Assembly: GCA_050949255.1 (NCBI GenBank)
Contig: JBMNFJ010000005.1
Location: forward strand, 1-24,051
DNA: 24,051 nt
Source: UBA3941 sp002385665
Lineage (GTDB): Bacteria > Bacillota > Clostridia > Caldicoprobacterales > UBA3941
Reading direction: 5' to 3'
The notes under the pieces are model-generated. The model did not search any database and was not told where the DNA came from. It saw only the letters and a program-made list of their open reading frames with translations. This document shows positions 6,708 to 14,238 of this stretch, piece after piece. Every line of letters starts with the position of its first letter. Within the stretch, counting starts at the first letter, position 1. The translations under genes were made by a program, and so were the position numbers.

Positions 6708-7976
6708 ATGCAGAATGCGTTTAATGAGATTTTTGAATACGTTAAGGAACTTATTATAATCGATTCCCATGAGCACCTGCCACACCGGGAGGATGCCAGG
6801 GAAAAGGATACCGATGTTATTATAGAGTATCTGGCCCATTATTTTAATAGGGACCTGATTTCCGCAGGGCTGAGTACTGAAGACTTTCAGAGGGTCATGG
6901 ATCCCGATATGCCTATCATGGAGAAGTGGGATATAGTTGAACCTTTCTGGAACTATAGCCGTTATACCGGATATGGGAGATCCCTGGATATATCAGCCAA
7001 GGCCCTTTATAATATAGACATGATCTCCAGGGATACTATAGAAGAGTTAAACGATTCCTTTAAAAAGTCCCTGGAGCCGGGGCACTTTAAAAGGGTCTTA
7101 AAGGATATGTCAAAAATCGAGGTAAGCCTCTTGGACGCCAACCTGGAATGTGATCCATACTTCTTTAGAAGCGTCTACAGGCTGGATGATTTTATCTATC
7201 CCAAAAGCCATAGGGATGTAGCAGAGATAGAGAAAAAATCCGGGATTAGGATAAACACCATGGACAGCTGGTTGGAAGCCTGCGAAATTGTACTGGATAA
7301 AGCCCTTGAAGCGGGGGCAGTGGCCCTAAAAAGCGGACTGGCCTACGATCGCAGCTTAAGGTATGACAGGGTTACCAGATACGAGGCAGAGCAGGGTTTC
7401 AATGAGATCTTTAAAACCTTGAATTCCCCGGACTGGGGTGACAAGCCCTTTGACGTTGGCAAGCCCTTCCAGGATTATATGATGCACTTTGTTTTAAGCC
7501 TGGCCAATAAGCGCAACCTGACCTTCCAGTTCCATACGGGTCTTCAGGAGGGCAACGGGAATCTCATCTATAACAGTGATCCTTCCCTATTGTCCAACCT
7601 GTTCCTTGAGTACCCGGATGTAGACTTTGATATCTTCCATATAGGGTACCCCTACCAGCATGTATTGTCGGCCTTGGCGAAGAACTTCCCCAACGTGTAT
7701 ATCGACATGTGCTGGGCCCATATTATATCGCCAGCTGCATGTGTAAATGCCCTGATAGAATGGATTGATTCCGTTCCCTACAATAAGATTACTGCTTTTG
7801 GCGGGGATTATCTATTAGTGGATGCCGTATATGGACATCAATATTTAGCCAGGGTTAATGTAAGCAAATCATTGGCTCATAAGGTGGAGGAAGGGATATT
7901 CTCCACAGACGAGGCAAAACATATAGCAAAGGCCTTGTTCTACGACAATCCAAAGAGGATATTCAAGCTGACTTAA
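6708..7976 (+). CDS. Amidohydrolase-superfamily (metal-dependent) hydrolase
   Basis: The 422-residue protein has the metal-dependent TIM-barrel signature: DSHEHL at residues 19-24 (H21, H23), a lysine in VALKSGLAYD that may be carboxylated, histidines in FQFHTGLQEGNG and DIFHIGYPY, and the metal aspartate in FGGDYLL. The C-terminal NPKRIFKL is typical of the amidohydrolase_2 family. Some features (long N-terminal insertion, HTGLQEGNG) recall uronate-isomerase-like members. It could therefore be a hydrolase, decarboxylase or isomerase of a sugar acid. The start ATG 6708 has GGGGAGGGGAG upstream. The next gene is a sugar-type dehydrogenase 82 bases on, so the pair may form one catabolic unit. 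Confidence 0.8.
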   Translation: MQNAFNEIFEYVKELIIIDSHEHLPHREDAREKDTDVIIEYLAHYFNRDLISAGLSTEDFQRVMDPDMPIMEKWDIVEPFWNYSRYTGYGRSLDISAKALYNIDMISRDTIEELNDSFKKSLEPGHFKRVLKDMSKIEVSLLDANLECDPYFFRSVYRLDDFIYPKSHRDVAEIEKKSGIRINTMDSWLEACEIVLDKALEAGAVALKSGLAYDRSLRYDRVTRYEAEQGFNEIFKTLNSPDWGDKPFDVGKPFQDYMMHFVLSLANKRNLTFQFHTGLQEGNGNLIYNSDPSLLSNLFLEYPDVDFDIFHIGYPYQHVLSALAKNFPNVYIDMCWAHIISPAACVNALIEWIDSVPYNKITAFGGDYLLVDAVYGHQYLARVNVSKSLAHKVEEGIFSTDEAKHIAKALFYDNPKRIFKLT

Positions 7977-8058
7977 TAAGCTGTCTATAGTGGGATTCAT
8001 TTTCCTGCTGTGGGAATTAAGTCGGCAGAAAATATAATATCAATTTAGGAGGAACGAC

Positions 8059-9108
8059 ATGGGAGACAAAAAAATAAAAATCGGAATTATTGGGGCAGGA
8101 AACATAGCCCAAAACTCGCATATACCTGCTTATCTTAAACAGGATGATGCTGAAATAATCGCTATATGCGACATAAATCTTGACAGGGCCAGGGAAGTGG
8201 CAGCCAAACACAACATCAAGTATGCTGTGGGCTCCATAGAAGAGCTGGTAGCCATCGATGAAATTGATGCTGTCAGCATCTGCACCTGGAACAATGCCCA
8301 TGCCAAGGCCGCCATTGCAGCTGCCAACGCAGGCAAGCATGTCCTGTGCGAAAAACCCATGGCCATGACCGTAGCCGAAGCGGAAGAAATGAAGGAAGCG
8401 GCAGAAAAGAACAATATAATATTCATGATGGGCTTTACCAACCGATTCCGCTCCGACAGCAAGGTTATCAAGGAGATGGCCGACAGCGGTAAGCTGGGAG
8501 AAATCTACTATGCAAGAACTGGCTGGTTCCGCAGAAGGGGAACACCCCTTGGATGGTTCACCGACCTTTCCAAGTCCGGTGGCGGGCCTGTTATCGATAT
8601 CGGGGTCCATGTAATAGACCTTACCTGGTATTTTATGGGCAAACCACGTCCGGTCAGCGTTACAGCTACCACCTATGACAAGATCGGCGATTACAAGACC
8701 AAGGGTGTTAGCCGCTGGGAAGCCCTGGATACGGACAATCCAGTCTTTGATACCGAAGACTCTGCCGGTGGATTTATCAAATTTGAAAACGGCGCAGCTA
8801 TGAGCTTTGACGTAAGCTGGGCAATCAACGGCCAGGACACCGGAATCTTTAGCAATATCTTTGGAACCAAGGCCGGTGCCAGTCTCAACCCCTTCATGAT
8901 CTATGGTGAAGAGGAAGGTTATCTTGTTGACTCCTCACCCAAAGTGGAATCTCAAAACAGTTTTGAAAATGAGATAAGACACTTTTTAGATTGCATTAAA
9001 ACCGGGCAAGAGCCTATCTCCTCCGCAGAAGATGGGGTTCTGATCCAAAAGATCTTAAACGGTATCTATGATTCCGCCAGACTCGGTAAAGAGGTTAAAC
9101 TGGATTAA
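8059..9108 (+). CDS. Gfo/Idh/MocA-family NAD(P)-dependent dehydrogenase
   Basis: The 349-residue protein has the standard family plan. An N-terminal Rossmann site (IGIIGAGNIA, residues 8-17) is followed by CEKPMA with the catalytic lysine, then the C-terminal sheet domain with GGGPVIDIGVHVIDLTWY supplying the substrate aspartate and histidine. Unlike the GH109-like protein at 1480, every dehydrogenase residue is present, so oxidation of a sugar, inositol or related polyol is the likely reaction. The start has TAGGAGG nine bases before ATG 8059. It follows the amidohydrolase and ends 22 bases before element copy 2. The exact substrate is unknown. Confidence 0.9.
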   Translation: MGDKKIKIGIIGAGNIAQNSHIPAYLKQDDAEIIAICDINLDRAREVAAKHNIKYAVGSIEELVAIDEIDAVSICTWNNAHAKAAIAAANAGKHVLCEKPMAMTVAEAEEMKEAAEKNNIIFMMGFTNRFRSDSKVIKEMADSGKLGEIYYARTGWFRRRGTPLGWFTDLSKSGGGPVIDIGVHVIDLTWYFMGKPRPVSVTATTYDKIGDYKTKGVSRWEALDTDNPVFDTEDSAGGFIKFENGAAMSFDVSWAINGQDTGIFSNIFGTKAGASLNPFMIYGEEEGYLVDSSPKVESQNSFENEIRHFLDCIKTGQEPISSAEDGVLIQKILNGIYDSARLGKEVKLD

Positions 9109-9130
9109 TTAAACTATAATCTAATCCGTC

Positions 9131-9481
9131 ATGCTAGCCAAATATAAGCTAGTAATGGCTATTGATCGCTTTATTACCATCATAGAAGTTACGTCATCGT
9201 TGAAGTTTCAAAAAAATCTATTATAGTTTTTAGTTAGCAAACGTTAATGATAATGTATTTTTTGAAACTTCTCTCTTCCGACATCGATTTGGAGAAAACT
9301 AAGGCTTATTCCATTTAAAAAGCCTACCGCTTCCAATCCGGCATCCTGCCGGAAGGAAGCTGCTTAAGGCGTCCTGCCTTAAGCTACGGCTTTTCTGCAT
9401 TCCATAAGCCAAGTTTTCTTAGCCAAATCAATGAAGTCATCCGCTTATCAATAGCCCATTACCTGGCTAATGAACTGGCAT
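9131..9481. mobile_element. MITE-like hairpin element, copy 2 (no RNA insert)
   Basis: This copy runs from ATGCTAG at 9131 to CTGGCAT at 9475-9481, with imperfect terminal inverted repeats (GTAATGG/CCATTAC and CTATTGAT/ATCAATAG inside them). It matches copy 1 along both flanks but has 9275-9328 where copy 1 carries the folded insert. It is a chain of hairpins: CTAGC/GCTAG (9134-9138/9148-9152), a perfect 14-bp stem (9202-9215/9258-9271), AGGCTT/AAGCCT (9302-9307/9320-9325), GCTTCC..CCGGC/GCCGG..GGAAGC (9329-9360), GCTTAAGGC/GCCTTAAGC (9362-9370/9376-9384) and GGCTT/AAGCC (9388-9392/9406-9410). No coding frame is supported. Confidence 0.75.
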
Positions 9482-9503
9482 AAAAGGTCTATATTTTAAC
9501 GTT

Positions 9504-9542
9504 AACACCCGGATAGGTTTTGCAGCCTGTCCGGGTGTTTTT
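9504..9542 (+). terminator. Strong rho-independent terminator
   Basis: AACACCCGGATAGG (9504-9517) pairs with CCTGTCCGGGTGTT (9526-9539) over an 8-base loop, with one G-T pair, and is followed by TTT and AT-rich sequence. It ends transcription from the dehydrogenase at 8059 or from element copy 2. The remaining bases up to 9673 hold TATAAT strings at 9579 and 9611, possible weak promoters for the methyltransferase gene. Confidence 0.85.
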
Positions 9543-9673
9543 ATATAAAGGAGAGAGAGGCCTTAACAGGGATTTCTTATATAATTCTTCTAATGATGAA
9601 AAACTTATATTATAATATGCTTGACCGACAAAGTAAGGCTTCCGTATTTACAGTTTATTGATGGAGGAGAAAA

Positions 9674-10264
9674 ATGGATCATTATTATAGCGAAAATCCC
9701 ACGACCGAGCATCGTATAGCCCAGATTGAATACAGCCTGGGTGATATAAATCTGAAATTTACCACTGATTCAGGGGTATTCTCCAAGGATAAGGTGGATT
9801 ATGGGACAAATGTTCTATTAAGGAGCCTGCCTCCCATAGATGGCAGGATTTTGGATCTGGGGTGCGGGTATGGACCCATAGGAATTACCCTGGCCAGGCT
9901 TAATCCAAGTGCAGAGATTACCATGATCGATATAAATCAGAGGGCAGTAGACCTTGCCAAAATCAACATTGAACAAAACGGCGTAAAGAATGCCAGGGTT
10001 TTACAGAGCAATGGCTTTGAAAACCTGGAAGGAACCTTCAATGCCATCATCAGCAATCCGCCAATACGCACTGGGAAGAAGGTCATATATTCATTATTTG
10101 AAGAGAGTATTCAGTACCTTGAAAATGGAGGAAGCATTTATCTGGTTATACAAAAAAAACAGGGCGCCAAGTCAGCTATGGAAAAGCTGAATGAAATATA
10201 TGGCAATTGCCGGGCTATAAATAAGAAAGGTGGATATTGGATCCTACATAGTGTTAAAGTTTGA
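9674..10264 (+). CDS. Class I SAM-dependent methyltransferase, RsmC/small-MTase type
   Basis: The 196-residue protein binds SAM through ILDLGCGYGPIG (about residues 58-69), with an acidic motif II at TMIDINQRAVDLAK. Motif IV is NPPIRTGK, the N-P-P-[FYI] signature of enzymes that methylate an exocyclic amino group of a nucleobase (or glutamine). Length and motif order fit the single-domain, clostridial RsmC-like proteins (COG2813 type), which are thought to act on 16S rRNA guanine, though not proven for this subgroup. The ribosome site GGAGG lies before ATG 9674. It leads into the coat-protein pair but with a separate ribosome site. Confidence 0.85.
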   Translation: MDHYYSENPTTEHRIAQIEYSLGDINLKFTTDSGVFSKDKVDYGTNVLLRSLPPIDGRILDLGCGYGPIGITLARLNPSAEITMIDINQRAVDLAKINIEQNGVKNARVLQSNGFENLEGTFNAIISNPPIRTGKKVIYSLFEESIQYLENGGSIYLVIQKKQGAKSAMEKLNEIYGNCRAINKKGGYWILHSVKV

Positions 10265-10342
10265 CAGATGATCTTAAATAGTATATTTACCGGATGGGCA
10301 GAAAACAATAAAGGTGAACATTTTATGAAAGGAGTGTTTTTT

Positions 10343-10528
10343 GTGGCGCAAATCAACCAGTTGGAGCTCCAAAATATACGGCATCTAATTGGACAACATG
10401 AAACAGCTTACAAAAAACTGTCCACCTATGCCCAGCAATGTACCGATCCTCAATTGAAACAGTTTTTTCAGCAATCGGCACAGGAAGCTCAGACCAGCAA
10501 GCAGAAATTAATGACATTTTTAAGCTAA
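10343..10528 (+). CDS. CotF-like spore coat protein, short (first of pair)
   Basis: This 61-residue helical protein reads AQINQLELQNIRHLIGQHET onward, with the LRHLIGxHET-type start of the ferritin-like CotF family, but it covers only about two helices. The start is GTG at 10343, eight bases after AAAGGAG; a longer frame upstream to 10268 lacks a ribosome site and would add an unrelated tail. It is glutamine-rich towards the C-terminus. The second CotF-like gene begins 13 bases after its stop. Role in the spore coat is inferred from family membership. Confidence 0.75.
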   Translation: MAQINQLELQNIRHLIGQHETAYKKLSTYAQQCTDPQLKQFFQQSAQEAQTSKQKLMTFLS

Positions 10529-10541
10529 AGGAGTGATGATG

Positions 10542-10787
10542 ATGCAGGAAAAGGATATGGTAAATGACGTATTGTCCATGTTAAAAAACAGCATCGCCGG
10601 ATATGCCCACATAATAGCCGAGGCTGGCAATGAGCAGTTCAGGCAGACCGTTCAGCAGATGCGGGATGGCGACGAAAAATGCCAATATGATTTGTTTAAG
10701 ATAGCCCAGGCAAAGGGATACTATATGCCTGCCCAGGCAGCCAGCCCCAACGATATTCAAAACGTTAAATCACAGGTTTCGGGCTAA
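10542..10787 (+). CDS. CotF-like spore coat protein, short (second of pair)
   Basis: This 81-residue protein resembles the second half of CotF (MQEKDMVNDVLSMLKNSI, then a helix, then YDLFKIAQAKGYYMPAQAAS). The AKGYYxPAxxA ending is the usual coat-F C-terminal signature. Three in-frame ATG codons (10536, 10539, 10542) follow AAAGGAG. 10542 is chosen because it gives 8-base spacing and the conserved N-terminus. Gene order and fit suggest that it pairs with the 61-residue neighbour to make a four-helix bundle (inference). Confidence 0.8.
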   Translation: MQEKDMVNDVLSMLKNSIAGYAHIIAEAGNEQFRQTVQQMRDGDEKCQYDLFKIAQAKGYYMPAQAASPNDIQNVKSQVSG

Positions 10788-10831
10788 GGCAGGCTAAAGA
10801 TATATATTCTATGGAATACATGGGAGATAAC

Positions 10832-10870
10832 AGGCCGCAGACGACATAGTTTGCGGCCTTGCGATTTTCC
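10832..10870 (+). terminator. Terminator after the CotF-like pair
   Basis: AGGCCGCA (10832-10839) pairs perfectly with TGCGGCCT (10852-10859) over a 12-base loop. The downstream sequence has only a short TTTT at 10864-10867, so termination may be incomplete. Confidence 0.65.
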
Positions 10871-11022
10871 GGACTAAAGGGGTCGTATTTCCAATTATAC
10901 CTAACCTATCATGTATGAAAGTATTTATCAGGCCGACTGGTATTACAGCAGAAAATATTTATATCACATATTATATTGGACCATCATATTCTGTATTAGA
11001 ACATGATGGAGGGGGGAAACAT

Positions 11023-11235
11023 ATGGCAGGTATGATGGAAACCTTAGGCGGAATTTTCCGTGGTAAGGATGATGATAGCCTACTATTCTTTTTCTTGCTA
11101 TTGGTGATTATCTTCTGTAACTGCGGGCTGTTCGATGATGGAGATGAACTGTTGTTTTTCTTCCTGTTGCTGATCCTTTTATTCGGTGGTGGATCTTTCT
11201 TCCGCGGCTTTGGTACCCAGGGCACCGACGGCTGA
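11023..11235 (+). CDS. Small protein with two near-identical hydrophobic repeats
   Basis: This 70-residue protein begins MAGMMETLGGIFRGK and then contains two repeats: DDSLLFFFLLLVIIFCNCG (about residues 17-35) and DGDELLFFFLLLILLFGGG (about 39-57). Each is a run of acidic residues followed by one membrane-spanning segment, and both share the string LLFFFLLL. It ends SFFRGFGTQGTDG. The start is ATG 11023, seven bases after GGAGGGGGG; longer frames upstream lack a ribosome site. A hairpin terminator follows at 11315. I do not know the family by name. Its position beside coat genes suggests, weakly, a sporulation or membrane-associated role. It would form a two-helix membrane hairpin. Confidence 0.75.
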   Translation: MAGMMETLGGIFRGKDDDSLLFFFLLLVIIFCNCGLFDDGDELLFFFLLLILLFGGGSFFRGFGTQGTDG

Positions 11236-11314
11236 TAAAGGGATAATGCCAGAACATAGCCCATTTCATTAGCTTTTGGTAGAGAAAGTACAGTATATAC
11301 CATAATAGGGCAGG

Positions 11315-11357
11315 AAAGGCTGTAGATATGAAACCATGATGTCTATGGCCTTTTTTT
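11315..11357 (+). terminator. Rho-independent terminator after the small hydrophobic protein
   Basis: AAAGGCTGTAGA (11315-11326) pairs with TCTATGGCCTTT (11342-11353), 12 pairs with two G-T wobbles, and the T run continues to 11357. It ends the unit at 11023. Confidence 0.85.
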
Positions 11358-11370
11358 AATGGGCAGGATA

Positions 11371-11415
11371 TATCAATGAGGTCATCCGCTTATCAAAAAG
11401 CCATTATCCAGTTAA
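11371..11415. mobile_element. Remnant of the right end of the MITE-like element
   Basis: TATCAATGAGGTCATCCGCT and the following TATCAAAAAGCCATTATCC match the right end of both full copies (3698-3732 and 9428-9463) with few differences, then diverge before the final CTGGCA. It is a solo end left after decay or partial deletion. Confidence 0.65.
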
Positions 11416-11445
11416 CTAAAATAAATATACGAGAAGTAAAAATTG

Positions 11446-11454
11446 TGATACAAT
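11446..11454 (+). promoter_or_regulatory. Possible extended -10 promoter for the aminopeptidase gene
   Basis: TGATACAAT (11446-11454) is an extended -10 element (TGn plus TACAAT). No good -35 is present 17 bases upstream, as expected for this promoter class. It lies 48 bases before ATG 11503. Confidence 0.45.
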
Positions 11455-11502
11455 TTATTTAGTTGCTTTTTAAAGGAATGGATTGATGGAGGTATACATA
11501 TC

Positions 11503-13281
11503 ATGGTGATCATAGACAGGATACGAAGATTGAGGAAAGAGATGTCAGATAAGGGTATAGATGCTTATATAGTTCCCAGCTCCGATCCACATATGAGCGA
11601 ATACGTAGCCGCCCATTGGGAAGGGCGAAAATGGCTGTCGGGATTTACAGGTTCGGCAGGAACCCTGGTAATTACCCAGGACTCTTGTGGGCTGTGGACT
11701 GACGGCAGGTATTATGTTCAGGCGGAGAAGCAGCTTGAAGGAACGGGTATCCGTCTATTTAAATTTGGGATGGAAGGTGTCAAGAGCTTCACCGAATGGA
11801 TCGCAGATACCCTGGGTCAGGGAGAATGTGTGGGTATGGATGGTAAGTTATTTTCCGTATCCCAAGTACGTAATATGGAAAAAATATTCTCCAAAAAGGG
11901 AATCCTTATAAACAAGGAACACGATCTTTTGATGGGAATATGGAAGGATAGGCCGGCAATTCCAAGGGAGACCGTATTTGTACACGATATGGTCTATGCC
12001 GGAAGGACTGCAGCCCAAAAAATTGAGGATGTCAGGGAAATGATGGCCCAAAAGGGTGCCAACTACCACCTTATTTCCAGCCTGGACGATATCGCCTGGC
12101 TCTATAATATCAGGGGAGGCGATGTGGCTTATAATCCCGTAGCCATATCCTATGCCCTGATTTCGGAGGAGAAGGCATGGCTGTTTATCAATGAAGACAA
12201 GGTCTCGGTGCCTGTCAGGGAACATCTGAGCGATAACGGGGTAGAGATAGAGGACTATGAAAGAATAGAATCCTACCTTTCCCGGCTGGGGCGGGGGGAT
12301 ACAATCCTGTTGGATCCCCAAAGGGTAAATAGCTGGTTGTATGACTCCATCGGCCGGGAAGCCAGGATCGAAGAGGATACCGCAATTACCACCATCCTAA
12401 AGGCCGTGAAGAACCAGGTGGAGATTGAAAACCTTAAGAAAGCCCATATTAAAGATGGGGTAGCCATGGTTAAGTTTCTCTGTTGGTTGGATAACAACCT
12501 GTCCAAGGAGGAAATCACAGAGATTACTGTAGCGGATAAGTTGGAGGAGTTTAGAAGCCAGCAGGAGAACTACATGGGCCTGAGCTTTCCTACCATAGCC
12601 GGGTATGGGGACCATGGTGCCATCGTCCACTATCAGGCCGATGAGGAGTCAGCATATACTCTGAAGCCTCATGGACTGCTACTGATAGATTCGGGCTGTC
12701 AATATCTGGAGGGAACTACGGACATTACCAGGACCATTGCCTTAGGACCTACAACTCCTCAGCAAAGAAGTGATTATACCTTGACATTAAAGGGTAATAT
12801 TAAATTGTCCAGAACTCGATTTCTTAAGGGAGCAACGGGAACCAATCTGGATATCCTTGCCAGGCTCTATCTATGGGAGCATGGCATAGATTACAAGCAT
12901 GGGACCGGCCATGGAGTAGGGTACTTCTTAAACGTACATGAGGGGCCCCAGAGCATTAGTCCGAGAATCTCTACGGTTAAGCTGGAAGAAGGAATGCTGG
13001 TCAGCAACGAACCAGGGGTATACCGTGAAGGAAGCCATGGCATAAGGATAGAGAACCTGCTGTTGGTAGCAGGGGACATAGAGACGGAGTTTGGTGAGTT
13101 TCTAAGGTTTGAGCCGGTTACCCTATGTCCTATCGATTTGGCAGCAGTTGAGCCGGATCTGCTGGATGAGGAGGAAAAGAAATGGCTGAACCAATATCAT
13201 GAAAGGGTTTATAATACCCTTGGCCCACTGTTGGATGAGAAGGAGAGACTGTGGTTGAAGGATAAGACCAGGGCCATATAA
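11503..13281 (+). CDS. Xaa-Pro aminopeptidase (M24B, aminopeptidase P type)
   Basis: The 592-residue metallopeptidase removes N-terminal residues next to proline and probably acts in the cytoplasm. It has two creatinase-like N-terminal domains (about 1-130 and 160-300) and a C-terminal pita-bread domain. The five metal ligands are visible as D396 (IDSGCQYLEG), D407 (TTDITRT), H470 (HGTGHGVGY), E503 (SNEPGVY) and E517 (RIENL), with the helper H472-type neighbourhood in YKHGTGHG. Length and the 'GYGDHGAIVHY' block match the three-domain bacterial/eukaryotic cytosolic type. The start has GGAGG ten bases upstream of ATG 11503. It precedes a DegV gene by 50 bases and may be co-transcribed. Confidence 0.93.
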   Translation: MVIIDRIRRLRKEMSDKGIDAYIVPSSDPHMSEYVAAHWEGRKWLSGFTGSAGTLVITQDSCGLWTDGRYYVQAEKQLEGTGIRLFKFGMEGVKSFTEWIADTLGQGECVGMDGKLFSVSQVRNMEKIFSKKGILINKEHDLLMGIWKDRPAIPRETVFVHDMVYAGRTAAQKIEDVREMMAQKGANYHLISSLDDIAWLYNIRGGDVAYNPVAISYALISEEKAWLFINEDKVSVPVREHLSDNGVEIEDYERIESYLSRLGRGDTILLDPQRVNSWLYDSIGREARIEEDTAITTILKAVKNQVEIENLKKAHIKDGVAMVKFLCWLDNNLSKEEITEITVADKLEEFRSQQENYMGLSFPTIAGYGDHGAIVHYQADEESAYTLKPHGLLLIDSGCQYLEGTTDITRTIALGPTTPQQRSDYTLTLKGNIKLSRTRFLKGATGTNLDILARLYLWEHGIDYKHGTGHGVGYFLNVHEGPQSISPRISTVKLEEGMLVSNEPGVYREGSHGIRIENLLLVAGDIETEFGEFLRFEPVTLCPIDLAAVEPDLLDEEEKKWLNQYHERVYNTLGPLLDEKERLWLKDKTRAI

Positions 13282-13331
13282 GGGGCCCATACACCTATTA
13301 TTAGGAATTTAAAAAGACTGGAGACAAGTAA

Positions 13332-14168
13332 ATGAGCATGAGAATTGTTGCTGATAGCTGCTGTGATGTGAGCCCGGAAGTTGAAAAGCAAACGGGTATA
13401 GAATTAGTACCCCTTACCATCCAAATAGGAGACAAGGAATACAGGGATGACAAGAACCTTGATATTGATGGTTTGATTGAGGATATGAAGAACTCTCCGA
13501 TAGCACCAAAAACAGCCTGCCCTTCGCCCCAGGACTTTATTGAAAGCTACAAGGGCGACGGAAGTGTATTTGTGGTTACCCTGTCCTCTGCACTCAGCGG
13601 AACCTATAGGAGTGCCATGATGGCAAAGGATATATTCCTGGAGGAGGTAGAGAACAAGTTTATCCACGTGTTTGATTCCCTAAGCGCTTCCGTGGGAGAG
13701 ACCCTGGTCAGCCTCCATATATCGGAGCTGATCAACAAGGGATTGAAGGAAATGGAGATTGTGGAAAAGGTCAACGCCTATATTAAGGATATGAGGACCT
13801 TCTTTACCCTCAAAAGCCTTGACAACCTGGTGAAATCAGGTAGAGTAAGCCATTTTGTAGCCAAGGTATCCTCCATTCTCTCGGTAAAGCCCATAATGGC
13901 GGAAAATGGGGAAGGCCAGATAGAGGTTCATGAAAAGGTAGTGGGTGCAAAAAGGGTCTTTAAGAGGTTGGTGGAAGTAATAGGTGAACAGGGTCAAAAC
14001 CTGGAGGACAAAGTATTGGGAATAGCCCATTGCAATGCCTTGGAAAGTGCCCTGGCCTTTAAGGAGGAAGTCCTGAAAAGGTACAATTTTAAGGATATTG
14101 TCATAGTCAGAACCGGGGGAATAAGCTCGGTTTACGCAAATGAAGGTGGATTGATCATCGCCTTTTAG
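13332..14168 (+). CDS. DegV-family fatty-acid-binding protein
   Basis: The 278-residue protein begins RIVADSCCDVSPE, the DegV signature, and has the conserved SSALSGTYRSA loop, FDSLSAS, and the LDNLVKSGRVS block. DegV/FakB-type proteins bind a fatty acid and present it to the kinase FakA, so their acyl group can enter phospholipids (family knowledge). No fakA is present in this window. It follows the aminopeptidase with a GGAGA ribosome site. The lipid ligand cannot be told from sequence. Confidence 0.9.
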   Translation: MSMRIVADSCCDVSPEVEKQTGIELVPLTIQIGDKEYRDDKNLDIDGLIEDMKNSPIAPKTACPSPQDFIESYKGDGSVFVVTLSSALSGTYRSAMMAKDIFLEEVENKFIHVFDSLSASVGETLVSLHISELINKGLKEMEIVEKVNAYIKDMRTFFTLKSLDNLVKSGRVSHFVAKVSSILSVKPIMAENGEGQIEVHEKVVGAKRVFKRLVEVIGEQGQNLEDKVLGIAHCNALESALAFKEEVLKRYNFKDIVIVRTGGISSVYANEGGLIIAF

Positions 14169-14238
14169 CAGATCCTGATGATCTATGAACGATTAGAATT
14201 CCCTTAGAGGGATTAACACAGGAGGTAACGGGTGGGGT

